Positions 34,976-43,468 of a stretch of 64,000 nucleotides of DNA are shown here, piece after piece (position 1 is the stretch's first letter; each line of letters opens with the position of its first letter). Location: NCBI GenBank assembly GCA_948678575.1, contig CAPPGO010000001.1, positions 213,904 through 277,903 on the forward strand. Direction: 5' to 3'. A program made the position numbers and the translations under genes. A model generated the notes under the pieces. The model was not told the DNA's origin and did not search any database. It saw only the letters and a list, made by a program, of their open reading frames with translations. This DNA comes from an uncultured Clostridia bacterium. Lineage in GTDB: Bacteria; Bacillota; Clostridia; TANB77; CAG-508.

Positions 34976-35290
34976 TCACCTCCGATTTTCACCTAAAATT
35001 TCTAGAACTGTAATTATATTTGCAATTTTCATATATTCTTCTAATTTTTCTTGTTTTTCTTTATGTAGAAAAGGTTTCAACGCATTCAATAGTTGTACTC
35101 TTGGAGAATTCTTCTCTTGTGCAGTTCCTATCATATTTTTTATTTTAAGAATAGTTGCAATATCTATATCAAAACCAGTAGACTTTTCAGAAGAATTATT
35201 TGTATTGCTTTGCATACTAGGCATTTCAATATTTTTTTCTTCTAATATGGTTTTAAATTTTGAAATTACTTCTGAAAAATCTTCGTTCAT
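34976..35290 (-). CDS. Small hypothetical protein (104 aa)
   Basis: The ATG at 35290 follows AGGAGG. The product is soluble-looking: a short helical N-terminus, a Ser/Asn-rich linker (SMQSNTNNSSEKSTG), and a helical C-terminal half containing LKIKNMIGTAQEKNSPRVQL and LKPFLHKEKQEKLEEYMKIA. This helical pattern resembles small Clostridia proteins found beside cell-division or sporulation genes, but I do not recognise a defined family. It begins 9 bp after a 41-residue gene and the two are probably co-transcribed. The stop overlaps a sequence (GGAGGTGA) that could serve a further short frame. Confidence 0.6.
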   Translation of the reverse strand: MNEDFSEVISKFKTILEEKNIEMPSMQSNTNNSSEKSTGFDIDIATILKIKNMIGTAQEKNSPRVQLLNALKPFLHKEKQEKLEEYMKIANIITVLEILGENRR

Positions 35291-35299
35291 AAAACCTCC

Positions 35300-35425
35300 T
35301 TAAAATTTTTCTTTAAAATCTGTACTTTTAAGTATTTCTTGTGCTTTATTTAGATTTTTTTCAAGTTCCTCTTTATCCATTTTTGCTATCATGTCAAGCA
35401 ATTTATTTATATCCATATTTTGCAT
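35300..35425 (-). CDS. Small hypothetical protein (41 aa)
   Basis: The product starts MQNMDINKLLDMIAKMDKEE and ends STDFKEKF. It is a single amphipathic, charged helix, and the ATG is preceded at good spacing by an AGGAGGTAACC site. A strong ribosome binding site and a tightly following gene argue that it is real. No function can be read from the sequence; a small adaptor or sporulation-associated peptide would fit. Confidence 0.55.
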   Translation of the reverse strand: MQNMDINKLLDMIAKMDKEELEKNLNKAQEILKSTDFKEKF

Positions 35426-35606
35426 AGGTTACCTCCTTTTTTATATAATTATATGCACAACATACTTAATTGTTTACTAAATAAAAAATAATCATAGGCT
35501 AATTTTTAACTCATATGCTTTAAATATAAGTTTGCAATCGCACGAATATATATAACTTAACCTTGTTATTCCGAAAAATTTTAACTAACTTTCATACATA
35601 ATAAAA

Positions 35607-35638
35607 AAGAAGCATTTGTATATACATTAATGCTTCTT
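35607..35638 (-). terminator. Terminator of the mre-mrdA-minC operon
   Basis: A perfect 10-bp stem (AAGAAGCATT with AATGCTTCTT) encloses a TGTATATACA palindrome and is followed on the minus strand by TTTTATTATG, 15 bp past the minC stop. Confidence 0.8.
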
Positions 35639-35652
35639 TTTTTATTTAATTT

Positions 35653-36258
35653 TTATTCTATAATAATTTTGTTTCCAGATACTGTTGCTACTGGGTTTTT
35701 ATCAACTTTTTCTTCTAATTCTTTTACTAGATTTCCAATTCTTATTTGTGTAACATCTATTGAATTAGCACATATCATTGCCAACATATTTCCATTTGCA
35801 CCAGCATGCGCTACACCTCTTAAAACTCCTACAATAACAACATTTCCACCTGCTACTATTTCTCCACCTGCATTAACATCACCACAAACTACTATACTAC
35901 CTGGATATTCTTCCTTTTGACCTGAACGAATTGAACCTATAATATATTTAGTCTCTGATATTTCAGTATTTGATTCAAAAGTTTTTTTAATAGCGTGCAA
36001 TCCTAGTAAATCTGATACATCATCAAATTTTACCACAACTTGAATTTCTTGATGTATTAAATCTCTTAAAGCTTCTATCTCTGTTTCTGAAAATAACTTA
36101 CCCGTAATCCTCATAGGAAGTTTTGAATTTTTATAAAACTCTTTTAATTTAGGAAGCTTTACTTGTAATTCCTCTATAATCTCGTTCATTTCTGCTATAA
36201 TATTAATATTTAAAACTATTTCATCTGGTTTTTGACTAATTTTAATATTGTTCAACAT
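35653..36258 (-). CDS. minC: Septum site-determining protein MinC
   Basis: The 201-residue length and layout fit MinC, which blocks FtsZ ring assembly away from midcell. The N-terminal domain (1-95) includes MRITGKLFSETEIEALRDLI. The C-terminal beta-helix domain has the glycine-rich turns IVVCGDVNAGGEIVAGGNVV and VLRGVAHAGANGN, which dimerise and bind MinD. It is the last gene of the rod-shape operon, 15 bp after mrdA. No minD or minE is visible before the terminator, so MinD must be encoded elsewhere. Confidence 0.92.
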   Translation of the reverse strand: MLNNIKISQKPDEIVLNINIIAEMNEIIEELQVKLPKLKEFYKNSKLPMRITGKLFSETEIEALRDLIHQEIQVVVKFDDVSDLLGLHAIKKTFESNTEISETKYIIGSIRSGQKEEYPGSIVVCGDVNAGGEIVAGGNVVIVGVLRGVAHAGANGNMLAMICANSIDVTQIRIGNLVKELEEKVDKNPVATVSGNKIIIE

Positions 36259-36273
36259 CTTTTTCCATCCTTT

Positions 36274-38403
36274 TTATCTAAAACTTTCTACCTCAGAACT
36301 AACATTCATTGCTTCTTTTACCTCTTTTACATTCATTCCAAAGTATTCAGCTACTATTTCTTTTACTACTTCCGCAGTATAATATCCATGACCTCCATTT
36401 TCAACCATAACTACAACTGCAATTTCTGGTTTTGTAAATGGCGCAAATCCTACGAACCAAGCATTTACAATTTGAGTTCCAACTTCGGCAGAACCTGTTT
36501 TACCACCTACCTGAATATTGAAATCTTGGAATGTTTGATATGCTGTACCACCTCTATCATCTGTAACAGAAAGCATACCTTGTAAAACTGCTCTTGTAGT
36601 TTCTTCACTTATTTCAAAATTCTCACTAGTATCTTCTTCTAAATTTAATTTATCTTTAACAAATTCATCTATTTCAGAATGCGCTACATAAGTACCATTT
36701 GATAAGATTACATCTTTAATAACTGTTGGTTTTATTTTTTTACCACCATTTGCTATCATTGAAATATATTTCGCCATTTGAATTGGCGTAACATTGTTTC
36801 TACCTTGACCAATTGCTGCATTTAATGTATGACCTTTTGTCCAACCATCTCCTGTTGCATTTTTTAATCCTTCTTTACTTGCAACTTCGCCTGCTTTTTC
36901 ACTTGAAAGTTCAACACCTGTTTTACTGCCTATTCCATAAAATCTCGCATATTTTTCCAAAGTATCTATTCCCATTCTTGTTGCTACTTCATAGAAAAAG
37001 TAATTACAAGATTTTTCTAGTGCTTCTGCTATATTTAAACGCCTATGTCCATATCCATAACTATTATAATACCAACATGCTGGTTGTTTTTTAGCACCTT
37101 CTAATGGATATGGTCCATTATCATCAATTTTTTCTGTTGTTGTTGTAACACCTGATTCTAATGCTGCTACTGCTGTTATCATTTTAAAAGTTGAACCTGG
37201 TGCATATGCACTTGAAATTGCTCTAAATTGTAAATTTTTTCCTGGTTTATAAGACTCTAATTGTGCTGATGAAATACCATTATAAAAATCTTCTGGTGTA
37301 TAATCTGGATAACTTGCCATTGCAAGTATTTCACCAGTATTAACATTCATAACAACAGCACTACCACCTTCTGTTTCATATACATGTCCAAATCCACCAT
37401 TTCTTATCTTATCAATATTTGCTGCCAAAGCTCTTTCTGTAATGCCTTGTAAATTAGCATCTATTGTAAGAACTATATTAGCTCCGCCTATTGCTTCTTC
37501 TGCTGTATATTCTCCTGTAATTGTACCATCAACAGACATGTCTATTTGCTTTTCGCCATCTTTTCCTCTTAAATATTCTTCAAACACATACTCTATTCCA
37601 GTTTGACCAACTTTATCATCTACGTCATACTCATGAGTATCGCCTCTTCTTTCAAATTCTTCAACATTCTCTTTTCTCATTCTTTGCACATAGCCAATAA
37701 TATGTGAAGCTAAATTGCCTGTATGATACTTTCTAATTGGTTCCTGTATAACACTTACGCCTGTTAAGCTTTGTCCCATTTCCTGTAACTGAACTGCACT
37801 TTCAGGAGTAATTGAAGCAGAAATTTCCAAAGTTCTCGTATTAGAATATCCCACAGTTTCAATTGCATATCTTATTGCTAATATTTGTAAAATTTCCTCT
37901 GGATTATCATTTTTAATTTTATATTTATCTCTGAATATATAGAAAGCTTCTTCTGCTGATGCTGCTTCTGGAATTTTATATTTTGTTCTCCATTCAGCAA
38001 GTTTTTCTTCTGAATCAAACATAAATTCAAATGGTTCTATTGAAATAGGAAATGGATTTATGTAAGAATCTCCATTTTGTTTTAGAATATTTGTCATAAG
38101 TAATATTGAATTATTTAAAGTTTCATCATCAACATTAGTCTTGTACATTGCAACCGATGAACCTAAATCAGTAGAAACTAAGGTTGTCCCCGTTCTATCT
38201 GAAATAGAACCTCTCGCAGCTTCTATTTTTCCTGATCTGGTTAGTCTTGTATTTGACATTTCCCTATATTCAGCTCCATTTACGATTTGTATATTAAAAA
38301 GCTGAACAAGAATTACAATACCCACAAAATATGCACAAGTTGTTAATATGTTATATCTAAAATTGGATTTTTCTAAATCACTTTTTTGCCTCAGTTTCTT
38401 CAC
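36274..38403 (-). CDS. mrdA: Penicillin-binding protein 2 (class B transpeptidase)
   Basis: The 709-residue protein has one N-terminal membrane helix (about 20-40), a PBP dimerisation domain with EAARGSISDRTG, and a transpeptidase domain with the three active-site motifs: GSTFKM (SxxK, nucleophile Ser), KSCNYFF (SxN) and KTGSAE (KTG). It cross-links peptidoglycan for side-wall elongation together with MreBCD. The start is a GTG at 38403 behind AGAAG, 9 bp after mreD. Genomic order mreB-mreC-mreD-mrdA-minC is typical. Confidence 0.93.
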   Translation of the reverse strand: MKKLRQKSDLEKSNFRYNILTTCAYFVGIVILVQLFNIQIVNGAEYREMSNTRLTRSGKIEAARGSISDRTGTTLVSTDLGSSVAMYKTNVDDETLNNSILLMTNILKQNGDSYINPFPISIEPFEFMFDSEEKLAEWRTKYKIPEAASAEEAFYIFRDKYKIKNDNPEEILQILAIRYAIETVGYSNTRTLEISASITPESAVQLQEMGQSLTGVSVIQEPIRKYHTGNLASHIIGYVQRMRKENVEEFERRGDTHEYDVDDKVGQTGIEYVFEEYLRGKDGEKQIDMSVDGTITGEYTAEEAIGGANIVLTIDANLQGITERALAANIDKIRNGGFGHVYETEGGSAVVMNVNTGEILAMASYPDYTPEDFYNGISSAQLESYKPGKNLQFRAISSAYAPGSTFKMITAVAALESGVTTTTEKIDDNGPYPLEGAKKQPACWYYNSYGYGHRRLNIAEALEKSCNYFFYEVATRMGIDTLEKYARFYGIGSKTGVELSSEKAGEVASKEGLKNATGDGWTKGHTLNAAIGQGRNNVTPIQMAKYISMIANGGKKIKPTVIKDVILSNGTYVAHSEIDEFVKDKLNLEEDTSENFEISEETTRAVLQGMLSVTDDRGGTAYQTFQDFNIQVGGKTGSAEVGTQIVNAWFVGFAPFTKPEIAVVVMVENGGHGYYTAEVVKEIVAEYFGMNVKEVKEAMNVSSEVESFR

Positions 38404-38412
38404 CTTCTTCTT

Positions 38413-38958
38413 TTAAAAATATCTTGTAAGTATATTATTTCTTTTAAATGCTCTATCAACTTTATATCCTAAATTTTGAATCATTGGATATAAAATAATT
38501 GTAATTAAAACATTATATATTATTTCAAAAATAACTATTTTCATCAATTTAAGCCATTCAAAATCATAACCTATGATTAGCCCACCCAAAGCATAATAAC
38601 CTATTTCATAAATTAGTGTAGCTCCTATTACCATAAGTACTATTTTAAATTTACTTTCCTTTGAAAAATTCTTATCAAAATAAGCTCCCAAATATCCTAT
38701 AACACAAAGCATTACTGCTGTAATACCAATTACTTTGCCATATATTAAATCTATTAATACCCCCATTATAAGTCCAAATCCAACTGCTTCAATTGTATTT
38801 GCAAAAAGACCTATCCATAAAATAAAAATAACAAATAAATTTGGCATTACTCCTGCTATTTTTAAGCTTGGAAATATATTAGCTTGTAATAAATATATAA
38901 TTATAAATGTTATAAAAAACAAAATCGATATTCCAAATTTTTTCATATTTAATCTCAT
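38413..38958 (-). CDS. mreD: Rod shape-determining protein MreD
   Basis: This 181-residue protein is almost entirely hydrophobic, with five to six membrane helices (ISILFFITFIIIYLLQANIF first) and the MreD-typical IAGVMPNLFVIFILWIGL and IMGVLIDLIYGKVIG segments. It connects MreC and the elongation machinery in the membrane. The ORF has two possible starts, 38958 and the in-frame ATG at 38946; the AAGGA site touches the first, so the second may be used. Confidence 0.9.
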   Translation of the reverse strand: MRLNMKKFGISILFFITFIIIYLLQANIFPSLKIAGVMPNLFVIFILWIGLFANTIEAVGFGLIMGVLIDLIYGKVIGITAVMLCVIGYLGAYFDKNFSKESKFKIVLMVIGATLIYEIGYYALGGLIIGYDFEWLKLMKIVIFEIIYNVLITIILYPMIQNLGYKVDRAFKRNNILTRYF

Positions 38959-39000
38959 TCCTTAGGCACAAATCTCAGTTAAAAATTAATTTTTCAACTC

Positions 39001-39816
39001 TTATTCCGCAATAATTAAAACATTATCAACTGTTCTGAAATCAACAGCTGGTTCAACAATTGCATATCTATCAATAACATTGCTTGTTGTTACTATTTCT
39101 TTTATTGTACCTATTCTAATACCTTTTCTATAAATTCCTCCAATACCAGAAGTAGATACTGTGTCTCCTTGAATTAACTCTGCCCCAGTTGGTATAAAAC
39201 TTGCTCTTAATGTTTGATCATTATCAAGTGTTCCTTTACAAATAATACTTTGCTCTGTTGTACTTATTGAGCAACTTACTGTACTTGCAGGATCAATTAT
39301 AACTTGTACTTTTGATGTATGTTTTGATACAGAAATAATATGTCCTACTAAACCTTGATCTGCAATTACTGTCATTTGTTCTGCAACACCATCTTCTGAA
39401 CCAACATTTAATATAAGAGTGCTACTTAAATTACTAACATCTTTATTTATTACATACGCTGGAATAGTTTGATATTCTGCATATTTTTGAGTTAAGTTCA
39501 TATATTCTTGCATTGTTTCATTATCTGCTTTTATTATTTCTAATTCTCTAACCTGTTCTTCTAATTTACTATTTTTTTCTTTTAATTCTGCATTTTCACT
39601 TATTAATAATTCCATATCTGAAAAATATTTACTATTACCAGAGGCTTTATTTTTCAAACTAATAAATAAGTTTTGAACAGGAGAAAAGACTGAACTTGCA
39701 ATACCTTCAAAAAATGAAATTTTGCTTGTTTGTACATTGGATAAAAATATAAGTAATACTAAAATTATTAAAGTTATAACTCCACCAAGTGTCTCAGTTT
39801 GCTTATTTCTATTCAT
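39001..39816 (-). CDS. mreC: Rod shape-determining protein MreC
   Basis: This 271-residue protein has a signal-anchor (about 10-27), a coiled coil (about 65-110, ENAELKEKNSKLEEQVRELE), and the MreC beta-barrel domain (NVGSEDGVAEQMTVIADQGL, GIGGIYRKGIRIGTIKEI). It is an external scaffold that links MreB filaments to penicillin-binding proteins. The ATG follows AGAAGGG. It lies between mreB and mreD with short spacers. Confidence 0.95.
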   Translation of the reverse strand: MNRNKQTETLGGVITLIILVLLIFLSNVQTSKISFFEGIASSVFSPVQNLFISLKNKASGNSKYFSDMELLISENAELKEKNSKLEEQVRELEIIKADNETMQEYMNLTQKYAEYQTIPAYVINKDVSNLSSTLILNVGSEDGVAEQMTVIADQGLVGHIISVSKHTSKVQVIIDPASTVSCSISTTEQSIICKGTLDNDQTLRASFIPTGAELIQGDTVSTSGIGGIYRKGIRIGTIKEIVTTSNVIDRYAIVEPAVDFRTVDNVLIIAE

Positions 39817-39832
39817 TTACATTTCCCTTCTT

Positions 39833-40852
39833 CTAAAAATGTTTAGCCACTTTTTTCAAAGTATCTATATCTTCTAGCATCTTTCTTGTACCATTTGCAA
39901 CACAGTCTAATGGTTCTATCGCAATAGATACTGGTATCTCTAATCTTTCTTTAAGTACGCTATCTATATTTTTTATTAAAGCTCCCCCACCAGCAACTAC
40001 CAAGCCATTAATAGCTATGTCAGAAATTAATTCTGGCGGAGTTTGCTCTAATGCTACTTTTACTGATTCAACAATTTTATTTATAGATTTTTTTAATGCA
40101 TATTCAACTTCAACAGATGATATATCTTTCACAACTGGTAAACCTGTATATACATCTCTTCCTCTAATTTCTCTATATTCTTCTGTAAGAAGTGGTGCTG
40201 CACAGCCTATCTCTTTTTTTATTCTTTCTGCTGTGTTTTCACCAATTATTACATCTAATCTTTTTTTTGCATAATTTATAATATCTTCTGTTAATTCATC
40301 ACCAGCTATTTTTATAGAATTACTAATTACAATTCCACCAAGAGAAATAACAGCTACTTCCGTTGTTCCTCCACCAATGTCTACTACCATACTTCCTGAT
40401 GGTTCACCCACATTTATTCCAGCTCCAATTGCTGCCGCCATTGGCTCATCTATTAAATATACTTCTCTTGCACCACTGGATATAATTGCTTCTTCAACAG
40501 CTCTTTCAGCTACTTCTGTAATACCAGATGGCACTCCAACTACTACTTGTGGTTTATAAAGATGATATCTTTTAGAAACTTTTTCAACTACTGCTTGAAG
40601 TAACAATTTTGTAGCTGTAAAATCTGCAATAACTCCATCTTTTAATGGTCTAATTGCAATAATCCTTTCTGGTGTTTTTCCAAGCATTGCTTTTGCTTCT
40701 TCACCAACTGCTATTATCTCTTTTGTTTCTTTATCATAAGCTACTACTGATGATTCTCGATATATGATTCCTCTATCTTTAAGTGCAATCAGTATATTAG
40801 CTGTTCCTAAATCTATGCCTAAATCTCTGTTTGCAAAATTAAATATGTTCAT
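39833..40852 (-). CDS. mreB: Rod shape-determining protein MreB/Mbl
   Basis: The 339-residue actin-like ATPase has DLGIDLGTANILI (phosphate 1), VVDIGGGTTEVAVISLGGIV (phosphate 2) and VVAGGGALIKNID (adenosine motif). It polymerises under the membrane and steers cell-wall synthesis. The ATG follows TAGGAG and lies 24 bp after the DUF4321 gene. MreB and Mbl cannot be separated from sequence alone here; genomic position next to mreC favours MreB. Confidence 0.95.
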   Translation of the reverse strand: MNIFNFANRDLGIDLGTANILIALKDRGIIYRESSVVAYDKETKEIIAVGEEAKAMLGKTPERIIAIRPLKDGVIADFTATKLLLQAVVEKVSKRYHLYKPQVVVGVPSGITEVAERAVEEAIISSGAREVYLIDEPMAAAIGAGINVGEPSGSMVVDIGGGTTEVAVISLGGIVISNSIKIAGDELTEDIINYAKKRLDVIIGENTAERIKKEIGCAAPLLTEEYREIRGRDVYTGLPVVKDISSVEVEYALKKSINKIVESVKVALEQTPPELISDIAINGLVVAGGGALIKNIDSVLKERLEIPVSIAIEPLDCVANGTRKMLEDIDTLKKVAKHF

Positions 40853-40876
40853 TAAGCTCTCCTAAGTATTTTCTTT

Positions 40877-41134
40877 TTATGCTTTTCTGTATAACCAAAG
40901 TGATATTCCAATTCCTATAATACTTGCTATATTTATTTTAAAGACTACACTAAATGTTATTTTTATAACATGTAAATCCAATGAAAAAGGGGTAGTTATT
41001 CCAAATTCCTGGCCATAAGATAACCACCAAAGCCAATCCACATTTGAAGCAAATTCTCCAAGTAAACCTCCTATAACAATTCCTGATAAAATAAATATCA
41101 TTAATAGCCATACATTTTTATCTTTTGTAGCCAT
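40877..41134 (-). CDS. DUF4321 family membrane protein
   Basis: The 85-residue protein has an N-terminal helix with a glycine zipper (MIFILSGIVIGGLLGEFASN), a WLWWLSYG segment and a C-terminal helix. This is the DUF4321 pattern seen upstream of mreB in Clostridia. The ATG follows GGAGG. It leads the mre operon; function is unknown. Confidence 0.75.
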   Translation of the reverse strand: MATKDKNVWLLMIFILSGIVIGGLLGEFASNVDWLWWLSYGQEFGITTPFSLDLHVIKITFSVVFKINIASIIGIGISLWLYRKA

Positions 41135-41346
41135 ATATTACCTCCATTTTTTCTTACGGTTTTTTCGTTTTGTGCATTTTTTATCTTTGTATATTATATA
41201 TTGATATATGAGTTTTTTCAAGTTTTTTAAGCAAACTTTTTCTATTAATTCAATATACTATTAAGGTACTTTCCAAAAACTTACATTTACTTGAAGTTTT
41301 TATAGTATTATAATTTATTTATATTCATAAATAGGGGGCAATTTAC

Positions 41347-41700
41347 ATGAAATCTGAAAAAATTAATAATGACAAAAAAGTAATATCTAGAAGAAAACTA
41401 GATATGTTATTTAATAACAGTTCAATTTATTATTTTAATAATTTAGAAAATTATTATGAATTTGAGGAATTTATCAAATTACATAAAACACCTTTACTTA
41501 CGAAACTAAGAAAAGCAAGCAATTTATATTTTCTTTCTGACACTTATTTTTTGATTATTCAAAATTTTGAATTAGAAGATGATGAACATGCATTTTTTTG
41601 TTCCTGCATAACTGAATTTGCAAAATTTATCAACAATTCAAAACCGCTAATATCTAAAATTCGAGAAAACGCAACACTTATAGAAAAAAACTTGTCATAA
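41347..41700 (+). CDS. MecA-like adaptor domain protein (117 aa)
   Basis: The gene is divergent from the mre operon and has a GGGGG-type site before the ATG. The C-terminal 80 residues (FNNLENYYEFEEFIKLHKTP, SNLYFLSDTYFLIIQNFELE, ITEFAKFINNSKPLISKIRE, then NATLIEKN) follow the pattern of the MecA C-terminal domain, which binds ClpC and presents substrates for proteolysis: a short aromatic strand, a Y-Y/L-V strand and an ending like EHGKLIIEDNA. The N-terminal substrate-binding domain of full MecA (about 100 residues) is missing. The match is by pattern only. Confidence 0.5.
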   Translation: MKSEKINNDKKVISRRKLDMLFNNSSIYYFNNLENYYEFEEFIKLHKTPLLTKLRKASNLYFLSDTYFLIIQNFELEDDEHAFFCSCITEFAKFINNSKPLISKIRENATLIEKNLS

Positions 41701-41716
41701 TGTATGACAAGTTTTT
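41686..41716. terminator. Bidirectional terminator between convergent genes
   Basis: A perfect 14-bp stem (AAAAACTTGTCATA with TATGACAAGTTTTT) has a 3-base loop, with A-runs and T-runs on both sides, so it can end both the + strand MecA-like gene and the minus-strand M23 gene. Confidence 0.85.
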
Positions 41717-42685
41717 CTAATTGTATAAATAATTTTGTGGATTCTTTGCATATCCACCCACTCTAATTTCTAAATGTAAATGTGGTCCTGTTGAATTTCC
41801 CGTACTTCCAACTGCTGCAATTACAGTTCCTTGTGATACTGTATCTCCTGGACTTGCGTATATTCTACTGCAATGCGCATAATATGTTTCAACTCCGTTA
41901 CCATGTGAAATTACTACTAAATTTCCATAAGAACCTTTATATCCTGCATATGTAACTACACCATCAGCAGTTGCTTTTATAGGTGTCCCCGTAGAAGTAG
42001 CTATGTCTAATCCTGTATGTAAGCCTCTACTTCTTGTTCCAAATCTTGAAGTAATTATTCCTTCAACTGGTTTTACAAGTGCTAGTCCTAATGGTGTATT
42101 TGCATAATCAACTGTTTTCTTTGTATTAACTGGAGCATTTTTTCTTACCTTAGGTGTTTCCACATATAGGCTAGCTACTGCTTCATCTGTACCTGTAAAT
42201 GTTTTTAATTCTGTTTCATATTTTAATAAATATGAAATTTTATCTTTATTCATACTATTTTTTTCTTTAAGTTGTGTTAAAATATTTTCTGCTTCTTCAT
42301 AAGATTGTACATAATATTTTTCTTCTGTACCATTTAAAATAGCATAATATTTATAATAAGGAACACCAGTATCTATAACTGTTTTGAAGATATTTTCATC
42401 ATCACTTTTTATTCCCTTTTTTAATAAACATAATTTATATTCTGGTAAAGTTTCGATATCAACAAAAGCTATTGTTTTATTATCTCCACTTTTTTGGTAT
42501 TCATCAATTTTATCTTGCATATCCTTTTTGTCTTCTGTATATCCAATAAATTCACCATTTAATGTAACACTATACATTGGATTATATACAAAGAATATCA
42601 AAAAACATATTATTGCAATTGCAATTACTAGTAAGGTTATAAGTTTTGTCCAAGTTCTTAAAAATATTACTAATTTTTTAAACAT
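41717..42685 (-). CDS. SpoIIQ-like M23 peptidase-domain protein
   Basis: I prefer the ATG at 42685 (MFKKLVIFLRTW), 15 bp after GGGAGG; the in-frame ATG at 42721 has no site and the GGGAGG lies inside that extension. One membrane helix covers about 13-35. The extracellular part ends in a LytM/M23 domain with GLHTGLDIAT (H and D metal ligands), YYAHCSRI and GPHLHLEIR (HxH). All zinc ligands look intact, which distinguishes it from Bacillus SpoIIQ, where the first His is lost; intact ligands are usual in Clostridia SpoIIQ. In spore formers this protein forms the SpoIIQ-SpoIIIAH channel at engulfment. A plain cell-wall hydrolase is the alternative. Confidence 0.7.
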   Translation of the reverse strand: MFKKLVIFLRTWTKLITLLVIAIAIICFLIFFVYNPMYSVTLNGEFIGYTEDKKDMQDKIDEYQKSGDNKTIAFVDIETLPEYKLCLLKKGIKSDDENIFKTVIDTGVPYYKYYAILNGTEEKYYVQSYEEAENILTQLKEKNSMNKDKISYLLKYETELKTFTGTDEAVASLYVETPKVRKNAPVNTKKTVDYANTPLGLALVKPVEGIITSRFGTRSRGLHTGLDIATSTGTPIKATADGVVTYAGYKGSYGNLVVISHGNGVETYYAHCSRIYASPGDTVSQGTVIAAVGSTGNSTGPHLHLEIRVGGYAKNPQNYLYN

Positions 42686-42877
42686 TTTCTTATACTTACA
42701 CCTCCCTACTATCATACTCATTCTATTTTATATATTTTGTTTTTTTTTGGCAATTTCTAATTTTGGTATTTTTTAGTCCGTATAGTCGGTTTTTCTTTTA
42801 TTTTCTCTTCCTATTTTTCATATTCTCATTTTTAATTTTTTTATATTTCCGTAAGTATATCAGTTAAACAATAAAAA

Positions 42878-42914
42878 ACAAGAAGCCAAAACTTCATTGT
42901 TTTAAGCTTCTTGT
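42878..42914 (-). terminator. Terminator of the spore-coat gene pair
   Basis: A 9-bp stem (ACAAGAAGC with GCTTCTTGT) with a 19-base loop is followed on the minus strand by TTTTTATTG, next to the stop at 42917. Confidence 0.75.
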
Positions 42915-42916
42915 TT

Positions 42917-43159
42917 CTACTTACATTCATTATGAATCTTAGCAATTTCTTCTGGTTTTGCTGGTTCTGCCGGAGAATTATATCCTTTACATTCTGCCAG
43001 TTTAAATAATTCATATTGAAAATTTTCTGATGTGTTTCTAACATTCTGTACAGTTTGTCTAAGTTCCATATTGGTACATTCTAATATAGCTCCTTCAAAA
43101 TCCTTAATTCCAGATTTAACATTTTCTAATACATCATTTACCATATACTTTTCTTCCAT
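42917..43159 (-). CDS. CotF-type spore coat protein (80 aa)
   Basis: The ATG follows AGGAGGAA. The helix pattern VKSGIKDFEGAILECTNMEL and QTVQNVRNTSENFQYELFKL, with the C-terminal YNSPAEPAKPEEIAKIHNEC, fits the CotF half of the coat-F family: two long helices then a proline-rich end. Such proteins sit in the coat or inner layers of spores. It lies 15 bp after a second CotF-type gene. A shorter frame reading through 42841-43044 is an out-of-frame shadow. Confidence 0.65.
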   Translation of the reverse strand: MEEKYMVNDVLENVKSGIKDFEGAILECTNMELRQTVQNVRNTSENFQYELFKLAECKGYNSPAEPAKPEEIAKIHNECK

Positions 43160-43174
43160 TATTCATTCCTCCTT

Positions 43175-43363
43175 TTAATTTTCTAAAAATGTCATTAATT
43201 TTTGTTTAGTATTTAAGCAATCTTGCGCAGCTTTGTTAAATACTTGTTTAATTTGAGGATCCACAGCATATTCTGCATAGTTTTGTAGTTTTTGGTATGA
43301 AGTATCTTGTGTTAAAATTAAATGCTTTAAATGGTGTAATTCTGCTTGATTTAAATTTGACAT
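43175..43363 (-). CDS. CotF-type spore coat protein, small partner (62 aa)
   Basis: The product has the coat-F helix start HHLKHLILTQDTSYQKLQNY and a second helix QIKQVFNKAAQDCLNTKQKL, the usual two-helix ferritin-like half found in short CotF genes of Clostridia. An AAAAGGAGAG site precedes the ATG. The pair with the 80-residue gene is typical. Expression late in sporulation from a mother-cell sigma factor is expected, but I see no clear sigma-E/K box. Confidence 0.65.
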   Translation of the reverse strand: MSNLNQAELHHLKHLILTQDTSYQKLQNYAEYAVDPQIKQVFNKAAQDCLNTKQKLMTFLEN

Positions 43364-43430
43364 GTTTTTTATCTCTCCTTTTTAATAATGTTAATATTAC
43401 TGTTTCCAAATTTCATTTTTTTATACAAAA

Positions 43431-43458
43431 AAGCATTTCATATATATATGAAATGCTT
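43431..43458 (-). terminator. Terminator of the BY-kinase operon
   Basis: A 28-base perfect palindrome (half AAGCATTTCATATA) lies 10 bp past the kinase stop and is followed on the minus strand by TTTTTTG. Confidence 0.8.
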
Positions 43459-43468
43459 TAATTTATAA

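Noticed and set aside
42841..43044. A 67-codon frame beside the coat gene
   Set aside because: It overlaps the CotF-type gene out of frame and runs through its terminator.
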